Below, piece after piece: positions 43,530 through 52,372 of a DNA stretch of 64,000 bases. The DNA lies in NCBI GenBank assembly GCA_037131735.1, contig JBAXQM010000004.1, positions 85,970 to 149,969 of the forward strand. Reading direction: 5' to 3'. Position numbers and translations under genes: made by a program. The notes under the pieces are model-generated. The model made no database searches. It worked only from the letters and a program-made list of their open reading frames with translations, and was not told the origin of the DNA. The number at the start of each line of letters is the position of its first letter. Position 1 is the stretch's first letter. This stretch comes from CAIUPE01 sp037131735 (GTDB lineage Bacteria > Pseudomonadota > Alphaproteobacteria > Rhizobiales > Beijerinckiaceae).

Positions 43530-44093
43530 TCAATGCGGCATCATGCGCGAGAAGATTTTCGTATCATCGACAAATTGATGTTTCAGTGCCGCGAGCACAT
43601 GCAGGCCCAGTAAAGCCAAAGCGACATTGCTTCCAAGCTTATGTAAAATGATGACCTTAATCGGGATCGCGGGTGCTAAAGGAAAATCCATCAGCCCGAA
43701 AAGATTAAGGCCCATGACCTGTGGATGTCTCGCGAGGAAACTCGGTAACCCGAGCCAACCCGTAACCGGCAACCCAATCATCATCACATAAAAGAGACCA
43801 TAGATAATGGTCGCGAGCTTCTTCTCCCAAGGCTTCACTGTTTCAGGGAAAGCCGGTGGTGGGTTGGCAATACGCCAAGCAAGGCGGATCACCGAGAGGA
43901 TCAAAATCGCGATGCCGAGATTGATATGGAGATTGACGAAGGAGAACATACCCGCACCGTGGTCTTCGCCAATTTCCTTCTCGATCTTCATCATGTCTTC
44001 ACCAAGAAGCAGCATGCCGATGAGGAGGATTGCCATCAGCCAATGCAATATGATAGCGACACGGTCGTAATTTGTACGGGTCACTGCGGTCAT
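43530..44093 (-). CDS. Cytochrome b561 family protein
   Basis: A 187-residue, four-helix b-type cytochrome. Candidate haem-ligand His residues are in ILHWLMAILLIGM, SFVNLHINLGI, KVIILHKLGS and LLGLHVLAALKHQF. Members pass electrons within the membrane or scavenge superoxide (CybB type). ATG 44093 is preferred over 44108 because GAGG lies 9 bases upstream. The gap 44094-44348 holds no feature I can identify. Confidence 0.88.
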   Translation of the reverse strand: MTAVTRTNYDRVAIILHWLMAILLIGMLLLGEDMMKIEKEIGEDHGAGMFSFVNLHINLGIAILILSVIRLAWRIANPPPAFPETVKPWEKKLATIIYGLFYVMMIGLPVTGWLGLPSFLARHPQVMGLNLFGLMDFPLAPAIPIKVIILHKLGSNVALALLGLHVLAALKHQFVDDTKIFSRMMPH

Positions 44094-44348
44094 CGTCTCT
44101 GTCCTCATAACGGTCGAAAGAATATCGTGTTGCAGACATTCAATGAATGGGTTCGATTTTCTAGATCATGTGGTCTTGTCGAAGGGGCCACGGACTGTCA
44201 ACCGAGTCTTTCGAACAGCATGACCTCCACGAAACCCATTCTCCGCAAGAGCAAAGTCAGTAGCTCCCCCAGTTCCATCTTTTGAGTTTCACCCCACGTC
44301 CACATCAATACAGGCTCTCCGTTCAGGACCCTGCAAGAGCATTATGAC

Positions 44349-44768
44349 ATGATTGATAAAGACACTCTCCTCAAACATCTCCGTGAAGACGTCTATTGCC
44401 GTATCGGCGCATCCCATATTCACGGGGTAGGTGTTTTCGCTATCCGTCCGATCCTGAAAGGTGTCGATCCGCTCAAAAGCCTCGTGCCGCGTGATGAAGT
44501 CGAGCTGACAAGCGCTGATCTTGAAGGCCTACACGAAGGCGTCTTGGCACAAATGGAGAAGTATTGCTTCTTCGAAGGCGATCAAGTCCTGGCCTCGGCG
44601 AATGGCCTCAACACTGTTGATATGGCGATTTACATTAACCATTCGAAATCGCCCAATCTTCGGCTGGTCGCTCCGGGGAAATTTGAAACCATCCGGGCAG
44701 TGAAAGAAGGCGAAGAACTAGTGATGGACTACGACATCACCTTCGGCGAAACACATCATTTCGACTGA
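44349..44768 (+). CDS. SET domain protein
   Basis: A 139-residue protein that is almost only a SET domain: IGASHIHGVGVFAIRPI near the start, the YINHSKSPNLRL motif (NHS-like cofactor/knot motif) and EELVMDYDITFGE. The fold binds S-adenosylmethionine and methylates lysines in known members; the bacterial substrate is not predictable. It is a single-gene unit closed by a clear terminator. Confidence 0.85.
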   Translation: MIDKDTLLKHLREDVYCRIGASHIHGVGVFAIRPILKGVDPLKSLVPRDEVELTSADLEGLHEGVLAQMEKYCFFEGDQVLASANGLNTVDMAIYINHSKSPNLRLVAPGKFETIRAVKEGEELVMDYDITFGETHHFD

Positions 44769-44784
44769 GCCACGGCGCAAAACA

Positions 44785-44812
44785 AAAGGCCCCGTATAAG
44801 GGGCCTTTTTAA
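44785..44812 (+). terminator. Rho-independent terminator after the SET gene
   Basis: AAAGGCCCC (44785-44793) pairs with GGGGCCTTT (44800-44808) around a GTATAA loop and runs into T residues. It may also serve the convergent minus-strand gene that ends at 44856. Confidence 0.85.
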
Positions 44813-44855
44813 TTTCAGCTTGGTAAAGACTATGACGCTAATCGTGTGCGCCGGC

Positions 44856-45695
44856 TCAACCGGCGCGACGCATTCTCATTACAGGACGCGGCTGTTCGCG
44901 ATAGACGCGGTTCCAATCCGACATTCTGAAATCCGTATGGAGCGGTGATGTCAGATCGAGCGCCAAAGGATCATCGAGTTCGGTCAATACGAGCGAATAG
45001 ATCGGCTCGAGATCAGTAACGAACAGGCTCTTATAGCCATAATCGCCAACCGGGCCGAGATTATAATAGCGGAGATTATTCCGCTGCGCCCAACGCGAGG
45101 CCAAAAGGCACGCATAGATACCAGGAGACTTGTTTTTGAAATCCCGGTTCCATTGGCAGAAGCTGCCGTAGAGCTGATTATATTTCGGCAGCACGACTGA
45201 AACGTCGGTCAACACCAATTCACCTTCCGGGGAATGGACGTGAATGACGAGCACATCGAGCGTGCGCACATAATCGATAAAGCCTTCGATCTCGCGATCA
45301 TCGATATAGCAGTTCTCAAAATGAGTGCCGCCCATCTCGTAGAGATCGTCGAAAGTGAGCGTCGATCCCGCGATCACCGTCTCCGTGACAGTGAAATTAC
45401 GGAACATCTTATCGAGCTCATGGAACTTTCGACGGCGACGCTCATCGGCCCAGAAGGCCGGAGACTTGGTGTCGACAAGACCATAATGGTCATTGATCGG
45501 AACACCGAACGAGCTGTCCGGAGGCAGCGCGTAAACAATAAAAGGACGCGGAACACTCACCAACATCTCCTCATTGACCTCAATATAAGGACAAAGAGCA
45601 TCCCAGCGAGTCGTATAATAAACGAGATCGTTATGGGTGCTTTCGACGAGGAGATTGTCGGGGGTCCAACTCTGATTACCGACCCGCTTCATCAT
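44856..45695 (-). CDS. Uncharacterised protein, possible GNAT-fold (arginyltransferase-like)
   Basis: A 279-residue protein with no signal peptide or helix. The C-terminal half (LVLTDVSVVLPKYNQLYGSF, SPGIYACLLASRWAQRNNLR, YYNLGPVGDYGYKSLF) recalls the layout of GNAT-fold aminoacyl-tRNA-protein transferases (Ate/Bpt), but the N-terminal Cys motif of those enzymes is missing, so this is weak. ATG 45695 or 45692. It follows the Cys-cluster gene by 36 bases on the same strand and may be cotranscribed. Confidence 0.6.
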   Translation of the reverse strand: MMKRVGNQSWTPDNLLVESTHNDLVYYTTRWDALCPYIEVNEEMLVSVPRPFIVYALPPDSSFGVPINDHYGLVDTKSPAFWADERRRRKFHELDKMFRNFTVTETVIAGSTLTFDDLYEMGGTHFENCYIDDREIEGFIDYVRTLDVLVIHVHSPEGELVLTDVSVVLPKYNQLYGSFCQWNRDFKNKSPGIYACLLASRWAQRNNLRYYNLGPVGDYGYKSLFVTDLEPIYSLVLTELDDPLALDLTSPLHTDFRMSDWNRVYREQPRPVMRMRRAG

Positions 45696-45731
45696 GCGAG
45701 AAACTTTCGTTCTACCCGACTGTGACCCGAC

Positions 45732-46325
45732 CTACCGGGTCTTACCTTGCCGCTTATAGGACGGCAATTCCTGTAAATCAAAATAGTCCACATCTACTGA
45801 ACGATTTGTAAACAGAAATTTTGGGTCTGTCTTCTTTAATTTTTCAATTTGACCCGACATTTCTGACAAATGCCGCGATGCATCACTCTCGGGATCATCC
45901 AGTTGAGCGAAGTAGGTTTCTTTCAACGGGCAATCTCGATCAAAGCTGAAACGATCTGATTCGGGATCGTAAGACAAGGGGTAAAGCGAACACGAAAATG
46001 GCTTCTCGTCTCCGAGCGTGCATCCTTGAGGACCAAGATTGGTGCAATTCGTCTCGACACAGAGTGAGCCGTAACGCTTTTCTTCCCGTGCCGTCAGCGT
46101 GATCTCAAGAGGTGGATACCCCTCTTCAATCGTGCAGCACTGCCGACACACGGCGCAATGATCAAACAACATCCGCGAAAGCTCCGCGCGAAAAAACTGC
46201 GCCAGAGGCAATACCAATCCGCGCCACTTGTCCAGACTCAGATCGAAATTGATGCGCTCGAAATCGCTGTCATCCCCATCTGCATGAGTATTTTTCACGC
46301 GGCTCGCGCAATTTTGCGCGTGCAT
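45732..46325 (-). CDS. YkgJ-type cysteine-cluster protein
   Basis: A 197-residue protein. Cysteines in HCAVCRQCCTIEEGYPPLEI, ETNCTNLGPQGCTLGDEKPF and FSCSLYPLSYDP form the zinc- or iron-chelating cluster pattern of YkgJ/FliB-like proteins. Function unknown; members often occur with modification enzymes. ATG 46325 (MHAQNCASR) is the likely start since the frame upstream is Ser-rich and overlaps the facing ORF. It precedes the possible GNAT-fold gene. Confidence 0.8.
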   Translation of the reverse strand: MHAQNCASRVKNTHADGDDSDFERINFDLSLDKWRGLVLPLAQFFRAELSRMLFDHCAVCRQCCTIEEGYPPLEITLTAREEKRYGSLCVETNCTNLGPQGCTLGDEKPFSCSLYPLSYDPESDRFSFDRDCPLKETYFAQLDDPESDASRHLSEMSGQIEKLKKTDPKFLFTNRSVDVDYFDLQELPSYKRQGKTR

Positions 46326-46329
46326 TCGG

Positions 46330-46716
46330 TTGCAATCGTTGACGGTGATCGCGGCGCTCCTCGACGAGAATGAGCGAGATCGGCAGCACGAAAGGAGCGA
46401 CAAAAAATTGGATAGAGGACGAGAGGGGCGCGATGCGAGAGACGATGACGCGGAGACGATTGCCACACACGACGAGCCCAAAAATGTGGACGACGGTCGC
46501 GAGGGGCACGATCAGAGCGACGATCGAGTGGAGACAATTGCACCGACACATGCGCTCAAAAAAGCACGGACATTTCTTGCCATTCGTCGGTTAGCGCGAG
46601 ATGCGCTCGCGCATGGTTCAATCGAAAAGGGACGATACACATTGCGAAACGCGCCTCACAAATTGCCGCGCAACGTCAATGAAACGGCAACAGAAGCAGA
46701 TCGATTATGCGATTAA
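46330..46716 (+). CDS. Charged low-complexity ORF with internal duplication (doubtful gene)
   Basis: A 128-codon frame from TTG 46330 (or GTG 46345), rich in Asp, Glu and Arg. A 78-base unit is duplicated in frame (from 46417 and 46495), giving GREGRDARDDDAETIATH and GREGHDQSDDRVETIAPTH. Several differences between copies are synonymous, which favours coding. Against it: no ATG, no ribosome site, and frequent CGA and AGA codons unlike the neighbours. The region 46326-46724 otherwise holds nothing I recognise. Confidence 0.25.
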   Translation: MQSLTVIAALLDENERDRQHERSDKKLDRGREGRDARDDDAETIATHDEPKNVDDGREGHDQSDDRVETIAPTHALKKARTFLAIRRLARDALAHGSIEKGRYTLRNAPHKLPRNVNETATEADRLCD

Positions 46717-46724
46717 GAAGATGA

Positions 46725-46801
46725 TGGCGCGCCCGGAACGATTCGAACGTCCGACCCTCAGATTCGTAGTCTGATGCTCTATCCAGCTGAGCTACGGGCG
46801 C
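46725..46801 (-). tRNA. tRNA-Arg (ACG)
   Basis: The minus strand folds as a full cloverleaf: acceptor GCGCCCG with CGGGCGC, D arm GCTC/GAGC, anticodon stem TCAGA/TCTGA with loop CTACGAA (anticodon ACG), T arm with TTCGAAT. The CCA end is encoded (46725-46727). It reads CGU/CGC/CGA arginine codons after A34 deamination. Confidence 0.97.
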
Positions 46802-46922
46802 GGGGGATCAGCATCAGCCGATCTCATGGGCCGCTTCCTTAACCCCTCACGCGACCGACTGCAACCCTCGTTAAAGCGGGGATTGCCGCGCACGAGAATA
46901 AAGCTGCAACGTCCGGAACGAA

Positions 46923-46951
46923 TTGACTTTCCGGCCCTGTTCCGCCATTAA
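46923..46951 (+). promoter_or_regulatory. Possible promoter upstream of rpmH
   Basis: TTGACT (46923-46928) and CATTAA (46946-46951) are 17 bases apart and would serve the rpmH-rnpA-yidC run. The -10 box is weak. The rest of 46802-47088 holds no gene I can support. Confidence 0.35.
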
Positions 46952-47088
46952 CCCCGCTGACTTTGACCCCCGCCCGGTCTTGAGACGATGCTCCCTCGGC
47001 GAACCGCCGTTGAGATTGGCCAAGATCTGCGTGTCCTCCGATCCGTTTCGGGTGGCGCGCCGTGGCGAAAGACGATTGGAGAAGACCC

Positions 47089-47223
47089 GTGAAGCGCACT
47101 TATCAACCGAGCAAGCTCGTCCGCAAGCGTCGGCACGGCTTCCGCGCCCGGATGGCCACAAAAGGCGGCCGCAAGGTTATTGCTGCACGTCGTGCGCGCG
47201 GCCGGAAGCGCCTTTCAGCCTGA
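47089..47223 (+). CDS. rpmH: 50S ribosomal protein L34
   Basis: A 44-residue basic protein, MKRTYQPSKLVRKRRHGFRA at the start and ARRARGRKRLSA at the end, the full L34. It starts with GTG at 47089, preceded by GGAGAAG. It is a component of the large ribosomal subunit. rnpA follows after 72 bases, the standard rpmH-rnpA-yidC order. Confidence 0.97.
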   Translation: MKRTYQPSKLVRKRRHGFRARMATKGGRKVIAARRARGRKRLSA

Positions 47224-47295
47224 TTTTATCGGCGATCGCGCCCGCCAGAGACGTTACCGCGCAGGAAAATCCCCGGCGAAGATCTCGAGTGTTCC

Positions 47296-47721
47296 ATGAC
47301 GGTTCAAAAGCGGACGGCCCCGAAATCGACGGACCCGAAGCCGACCCGGTGGCTCACGCGACGCCCGGAATTCCTGGCCGCTGCCAAAGGGCGCCGTCAC
47401 CATGCGGCGCTTTTCACCATTCAGGCCCTGCGCCGCGCGCCGCTTGAAGGGCCCGCTCGCTTCGGTTTGACAGTAACCGGCAAAACCGGAAATGCTGTTG
47501 AGCGCAACCGGATCAAGCGCCGCCTGCGTGCCGCAATCGGCGAAGTGGGTCGCGCAACCGCTGCCGATGGGATGGACTATGTTCTGATCGGCCGCCGGGA
47601 CATTCTTACGACCCCTTACACAAATCTTCTCGCAGAATTATCTGCGGGTCTGAACCGCCTTTCATCCGATGCCGGGCGCACAGCCCCGCCTTCCTCACAC
47701 CCCACAAAGAAGAATCGTTGA
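47296..47721 (+). CDS. rnpA: Ribonuclease P protein component
   Basis: A 141-residue basic protein with the RNR motif in GNAVERNRIKRRLRAAI (about residues 66-82) and an FGLTVTGKTG strand. It assists the RNase P RNA in tRNA 5' processing. N- and C-terminal extensions are somewhat longer than in Escherichia coli. yidC follows three bases after its stop. Confidence 0.95.
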   Translation: MTVQKRTAPKSTDPKPTRWLTRRPEFLAAAKGRRHHAALFTIQALRRAPLEGPARFGLTVTGKTGNAVERNRIKRRLRAAIGEVGRATAADGMDYVLIGRRDILTTPYTNLLAELSAGLNRLSSDAGRTAPPSSHPTKKNR

Positions 47722-47724
47722 GCC

Positions 47725-49536
47725 ATGCAGGACAGCAAAAATCTAATCCTCGCCATCGCGCTTTCCATGGCCGTCCTTGTGGGGTGGCAATATTTCTTTG
47801 GTCTCCCGATGCTCGAGGGCGCCAAGAAACAAGCCGAGCAGATGGCGCAACAATCGGCGCAGACGACACCAACAACGCCCGCTCAAGGCACAGCGACGCC
47901 TTCTGCATCCGCACCCTCAACGACCGCGCCCTCGACACTTCTTTCGCGTGAAGAGGCTCTCGCCGCTTCGCCGCGTGTCATCATCGACACACCAAAACTT
48001 AAAGGGTCGATTGCTCTTAAGGGTGGCGATCTCGACGATATTGCGTTCAAGTCCTATCGGGAGACCGTCGATCCGCAGTCGCCGAATATTGTGTTCTTCT
48101 CCCCTGATAAAACACCGAATGCCTATTTCGCGCGCTTCTTTTGGCTCGCAGCTCAGGGCTCAACGATTGAATTGCCGTCGGTCACAACGGTCTGGACTTC
48201 TGACAGCGATAAGTTGACGACTGAAAAGCCTGTGACTTTGTCTTGGGACAATGGTCAGGGCTTCTTATTCAAACGCGTGATTGCGGTTGATGACCTCTAT
48301 ATGTTCTCGATTACCGACAGCGTCGAAGCAACAGGCGCTGCAAGCGCGACGCTTGTTCCCTACAGCGTGATCAGGCGTTTCAATAAGCCCCATGTCGTCG
48401 GCACTTATGTTTTGCATGAAGGCTTTGTCGGCGTACTCGGTGACCAAGGCCTCGCCGAACTCACTTATGATAAATCCGACAAAGGTGAAGCACTCGCGGG
48501 TGGTGGTAAAGGCGCGCATTATAAAGCAGCGGTTGGCGGCTTCACCGGTATTACCGATAAGTATTGGGCTGCGGCTTTTATTCCCGATCAATCCCAGTCC
48601 TATGATGCGACCTATCGCGCTATTGACGGCACCACACATATATATGAAGCGGACATGATGCTTCCCGCCGCGACCGTTGCTCCCGGCGCGCCCGCAACAT
48701 CGACAAAGCGTCTTTTCGTTGGCGCGAAGGAAGTGAAAACGGTCGACGGCTACGCCGCATCGCTGAACATTAAGCGTTTTGATCTTCTGATCGATTGGGG
48801 TTGGTTCTACTTCTTCACAAAGCCGCTCTTCCAACTCATGGAATTTTTCTTCCATTGGACCGGCAATTTTGGCATCGCCATTCTGATCGTCACGGTTCTT
48901 GTGAAAGCGGCCTTCTTCCCGCTCGCCAATAAGAGCTATGCCTCGATGGCGAAGATGAAAGCGGTGCAGCCGCAAATGGCCGCGATCCGCGAGCGTTTTG
49001 CTGACGATAAAGTCAAGCAGCAGCAGGAATTAATGGAGCTCTATAAAAAGGAGAGGATCAACCCGATCGCAGGCTGCTGGCCCATGCTGATCCAGATTCC
49101 GGTCTTCTTCTCTTTATATAAAGTGATCTATGTCACCATTGAAATGCGCCATGCGCCCTTCTTTGGATGGATTCAGGATTTGGCCTCGCCCGATCCTACG
49201 ACTGTATTCAATCTCTTTGGCCTCATTCCCTGGACGCCGCCAACCATGCTGATGATCGGCATCTGGCCCTTGATCATGGGTGTGACCATGTGGCTTCAGA
49301 TGAAAATGAATCCGGCGCCGACTGACCCTGTGCAACAGACCATGTTCGCCTGGATGCCCGTGATCTTCACCTTCATGCTCGGCTCATTCCCTGCCGGATT
49401 GGTGATCTACTGGACCTGGAACAACACACTGTCAGTGGCACAGCAATATCTCATCATGAAGCGTCATGGCGTGCAGATTGAACTCTGGGGCAATCTGTCA
49501 AATTCGTTCAAGGCGCTCTCGCGCAAGAAATCCTGA
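47725..49536 (+). CDS. yidC: Membrane protein insertase YidC
   Basis: A 603-residue Gram-negative type YidC: an N-terminal helix (about residues 6-24), a Thr/Ala/Pro-rich linker, a large periplasmic domain (about 75-350) and a five-helix conserved core with the cytoplasmic MKAVQPQMAAIRERF coiled segment. It inserts and folds inner-membrane proteins, including probably photosynthetic ones. It ends four bases before engB. Confidence 0.97.
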   Translation: MQDSKNLILAIALSMAVLVGWQYFFGLPMLEGAKKQAEQMAQQSAQTTPTTPAQGTATPSASAPSTTAPSTLLSREEALAASPRVIIDTPKLKGSIALKGGDLDDIAFKSYRETVDPQSPNIVFFSPDKTPNAYFARFFWLAAQGSTIELPSVTTVWTSDSDKLTTEKPVTLSWDNGQGFLFKRVIAVDDLYMFSITDSVEATGAASATLVPYSVIRRFNKPHVVGTYVLHEGFVGVLGDQGLAELTYDKSDKGEALAGGGKGAHYKAAVGGFTGITDKYWAAAFIPDQSQSYDATYRAIDGTTHIYEADMMLPAATVAPGAPATSTKRLFVGAKEVKTVDGYAASLNIKRFDLLIDWGWFYFFTKPLFQLMEFFFHWTGNFGIAILIVTVLVKAAFFPLANKSYASMAKMKAVQPQMAAIRERFADDKVKQQQELMELYKKERINPIAGCWPMLIQIPVFFSLYKVIYVTIEMRHAPFFGWIQDLASPDPTTVFNLFGLIPWTPPTMLMIGIWPLIMGVTMWLQMKMNPAPTDPVQQTMFAWMPVIFTFMLGSFPAGLVIYWTWNNTLSVAQQYLIMKRHGVQIELWGNLSNSFKALSRKKS

Positions 49537-49540
49537 TCCA

Positions 49541-50191
49541 ATGAGTGCCGCGGGAGACGAAGCACGCCTCCGCGAAATTGGACGCAAAATTTTTGCGGGC
49601 GAGGCCGATTTCAAATGGGCCTCGACCGCGATTGACAATCTTCCACCAATTCAAAATCTCGAGATTGCGTTTGCCGGGCGTTCGAATGTCGGCAAATCCT
49701 CGCTTGTAAATGCGCTCACCAATCGCAAAACGCTGGCGCGTACATCGCACACGCCAGGCCGCACACAGCAATTGAATTTCTTCGATATTGGCACCCATTT
49801 CACGCTGGTCGATATGCCGGGCTATGGCTACGCGGCTGTCTCCAAACAAAAGGTCGAAGCCTGGACCGATGTGATCATTGACTACCTCAAAGGCCGCGCC
49901 AATCTTGTGCGCGTCTATGTTCTGATTGACGGGCGGCGGGGCGTGAAAGAGGTCGATCGCGATGTCATGAATTTGCTCGATACAGCCGCTGTTTCCTACG
50001 CGCTTGTGCTGACCAAACTTGACGAAATAAAAAAAGTTGAAGCCGATAAAATTCTAGCGGCAACGCAATTGGAAATCGCCAAACGGCCGGCTGCCTATCC
50101 CGAGATCATTTTTACATCGAGCCACGGCGGCGAGGGCATTCCGGAATTGCGCACCGCCATCGCGCGCCTTCTTGAGGAACGCGGCGGATGA
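49541..50191 (+). CDS. engB: Ribosome biogenesis GTPase EngB/YihA
   Basis: A 216-residue GTPase: G1 AGRSNVGKSSLVNAL (about residues 47-61), G3 VDMPGYGYA, G4 LTKLDEIKK. It acts in large-subunit assembly. ATG 49541 (MSAAGDEARLREIGRKIF) lies five bases after yidC; the frame extends into yidC. It overlaps the next gene by four bases. Confidence 0.95.
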   Translation: MSAAGDEARLREIGRKIFAGEADFKWASTAIDNLPPIQNLEIAFAGRSNVGKSSLVNALTNRKTLARTSHTPGRTQQLNFFDIGTHFTLVDMPGYGYAAVSKQKVEAWTDVIIDYLKGRANLVRVYVLIDGRRGVKEVDRDVMNLLDTAAVSYALVLTKLDEIKKVEADKILAATQLEIAKRPAAYPEIIFTSSHGGEGIPELRTAIARLLEERGG

Positions 50192-50598
50192 TGCGACGCC
50201 TCGACTCCGCGCTTGTTCTTTGGGCGGCATTAATCGGCATAGGGGGTGTCGCCTCTGCTGCGGCAGCCGCTCATCTCACAAGCGCGCCCTCACTCAATGC
50301 CGCGAGTTTAATTCTTCTCGCCCACGCGCCCGCGACCATCGCGTGCCTCGCGGCAATTCGCGCTGATCTTGTTTTGCCAGCGCTCGGACGGCTTGCCGCC
50401 CTGCTTCTTGCTTTAGGCGCGACCTTGTTCTCCGCTGATATCGCGCTGAGGGTCTTTGTCGGTACACCGCTTTTTCCGATGGCCGCCCCCTCCGGCGGTG
50501 TCATTTTAATTATAGGCTGGGGAATTATGGGTCTCGGAGCGGCGCTTCGCCTTTTTGCGCGTAGACGCCCCCGCGACAATGACAAAACTTTAGGTTAA
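50188..50598 (+). CDS. DUF423-type membrane protein
   Basis: A 136-residue protein with four hydrophobic segments and the DUF423-like ATLFSADIALRVFVGTPLFP, FPMAAPSGGVILIIGW pattern. Function unknown. ATG 50188 overlaps the engB stop (ATGA). It sits between engB and argB. Confidence 0.75.
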   Translation: MMRRLDSALVLWAALIGIGGVASAAAAAHLTSAPSLNAASLILLAHAPATIACLAAIRADLVLPALGRLAALLLALGATLFSADIALRVFVGTPLFPMAAPSGGVILIIGWGIMGLGAALRLFARRRPRDNDKTLG

Positions 50599-50637
50599 AT
50601 CCCTCCTCACGCTTTTATTGACGACAGGGTCCCGAGC

Positions 50638-51525
50638 ATGACTGACGCCACCCCGCACGCCCAAGCCGAACTTCTGATGCGCGCGCTGCCCCATATGCAG
50701 CACTATGACGACGCGACGATCGTGGTGAAATATGGCGGCCACGCGATGGGCGACGAGCAGATGGCGCGCGATTTCGCGAAAGACATGATTTTGCTCGAAC
50801 AAGCGGGCGTCAATCCTGTTGTTGTTCATGGCGGCGGGCCACAGATCGGTGCAATGCTCAACCGGCTTAACATCAAGAGTGAATTTGCGGCGGGCCTACG
50901 CGTGACCGACAAAGCGACGATGGATGTTGTCGAGATGGTTCTCGCGGGCCTCATCAACAAACAGATCGTTGGCTTTATTAATAATGAAGGCGGCCGCGCG
51001 ATTGGTCTCTGCGGCAAAGACGGCAATATGGTCACCGCGCAGAAATTGACGCGCACAATCGTCGATGATGCGACGAAGGAAGAACAAGAGATCGATCTCG
51101 GTTTTGTCGGCGAGCCTGCTCATGTCGATAGCCGCGTGCTTGATGCGCTGCTCGGCCGTGAGCTCATTCCGGTTTTAGCGCCCGTTTGCAACGGCAATGA
51201 CGGACAGACCTATAATGTTAATGCCGATACTTTTGCGGGCGCGATTGCGGGTGCGCTCGGCGCCAAACGTCTGTTGCTCTTGACCGATGTACCCGGCGTT
51301 CTCGACAAAAATAAGAATCTCATTCCCGAACTGACAGTTTCAAAAATCCACGAATTGATTGCGGATGGCACGATCACCGGCGGCATGATTCCGAAAGTTG
51401 AGACCTGCATCTATGCACTCGAACAGGGCGTGGAAGGCGTGGTCATTCTCGATGGCAAAGTGCCTCATGCGGTATTGCTCGAATTGCTAACCGACCATGG
51501 CGCGGGCACGCTGATTACCAAGTGA
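50638..51525 (+). CDS. argB: Acetylglutamate kinase
   Basis: A 295-residue amino-acid kinase with VVKYGGHAMGD near residue 30, the VVHGGGPQIGAML loop and the late GGMIPKVETCIYAL segment. It phosphorylates N-acetylglutamate in arginine synthesis. The stop overlaps the next gene (GTGA). Confidence 0.96.
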   Translation: MTDATPHAQAELLMRALPHMQHYDDATIVVKYGGHAMGDEQMARDFAKDMILLEQAGVNPVVVHGGGPQIGAMLNRLNIKSEFAAGLRVTDKATMDVVEMVLAGLINKQIVGFINNEGGRAIGLCGKDGNMVTAQKLTRTIVDDATKEEQEIDLGFVGEPAHVDSRVLDALLGRELIPVLAPVCNGNDGQTYNVNADTFAGAIAGALGAKRLLLLTDVPGVLDKNKNLIPELTVSKIHELIADGTITGGMIPKVETCIYALEQGVEGVVILDGKVPHAVLLELLTDHGAGTLITK

Positions 51526-52244
51526 GCGACTTGCAAGCGCAGACTAACAATGAAAGCCCCAAAGCGTTGCATCGGGCTTTCGCGGATGTGAATGTCTGGA
51601 TTTTCGATCTCGACAATACGCTTTATCCGCCTGAGTCTGCGCTTTGGCCCCAAGTCGATCAGCGGATCACTTTATTTCTTGGCAATATGTTCGGCATTGA
51701 CGGCATCTCGGCGCGCGCCTTGCAGAAATATTACTATCAGAAATATGGCACAACGCTGAAAGGTCTGATGGACCAATATGGCATGAAGCCGGAACCGTTC
51801 CTCGATTTTGCGCATGACATCGATGTATCGAAATTGCCGCCTAACCCTGAACTAGGCCACGCGATTGAGAAGCTTCCGGGCCGCAAATTGATTCTTACCA
51901 ATGGTTCAGAGGCTCATGCCCGTAATGTGGCAGGGCGGCTTGGTATTATCGACAAGTTTGAAGCGGTGTTTGATATTGTTGCGGCTGATTTTACGCCAAA
52001 GCCCGAAGAAGCGACCTATATCAAATTTCTCGATAAATATCAGATTGATCCGTCGCGTGCGGCGATGTTTGAAGATTTGGCAAAGAATCTCGTGGTGCCC
52101 TATCAGCTTGGCATGCGCACTGTATTAATCCTGCCCAAGCAATTTGATGTCTATCGCGAAGCGTCCGAACAAATGGATGTTGATGCGCCGTATATTCATT
52201 TCAAGACAAAGGATTTGACGGCGTTTTTGAGAGAGATTTTTTAG
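51522..52244 (+). CDS. HAD-family pyrimidine 5'-nucleotidase-like protein
   Basis: A 240-residue HAD hydrolase of the Sdt1/pyrimidine 5'-nucleotidase type: motif I VWIFDLDNTLYPPES, the helical cap YYYQKYGTTLKGLM, motif II LTNGSEAHARN and motif IV MFEDLAKNL. It probably dephosphorylates nucleoside monophosphates. The GTG start overlaps the argB stop. A palindromic repeat follows directly. Confidence 0.85.
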   Translation: MSDLQAQTNNESPKALHRAFADVNVWIFDLDNTLYPPESALWPQVDQRITLFLGNMFGIDGISARALQKYYYQKYGTTLKGLMDQYGMKPEPFLDFAHDIDVSKLPPNPELGHAIEKLPGRKLILTNGSEAHARNVAGRLGIIDKFEAVFDIVAADFTPKPEEATYIKFLDKYQIDPSRAAMFEDLAKNLVVPYQLGMRTVLILPKQFDVYREASEQMDVDAPYIHFKTKDLTAFLREIF

Positions 52245-52248
52245 TATT

Positions 52249-52366
52249 CGTCATTGCGAGCGAACGCGAAGCAATCCAGATAGTGGTTACCGTTTAGACG
52301 AGGTGTTGCCATTGCATTCCTTCTTGAATCATCAACTGGATTGCTTCGCTCACGCTCGCAATGACG
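52249..52366. repeat. Long palindromic intergenic repeat, copy 2
   Basis: The left arm (52249-52279) is identical to the 31-base arm of copy 1 at 7140. The right arm (52336-52366) differs from a perfect complement at three adjacent bases. The 56-base spacer is unrelated to that of copy 1 but equal in length. It again sits between convergent genes and could act as a transcription stop. Confidence 0.85.
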
Positions 52367-52372
52367 GTATAA

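Noticed and set aside
46270..46551. Minus-strand hydrophobic frame upstream of the YkgJ-type gene
   Set aside because: It overlaps that gene in a different frame and has no ribosome site; its hydrophobicity is what the complement of Asp/Glu-rich coding gives.
47089..47223. rpmH-rnpA region as a replication origin
   Set aside because: No dnaA gene, DnaA-box cluster or AT-rich unwinding stretch is visible; in alphaproteobacteria this gene set is usually not at oriC.
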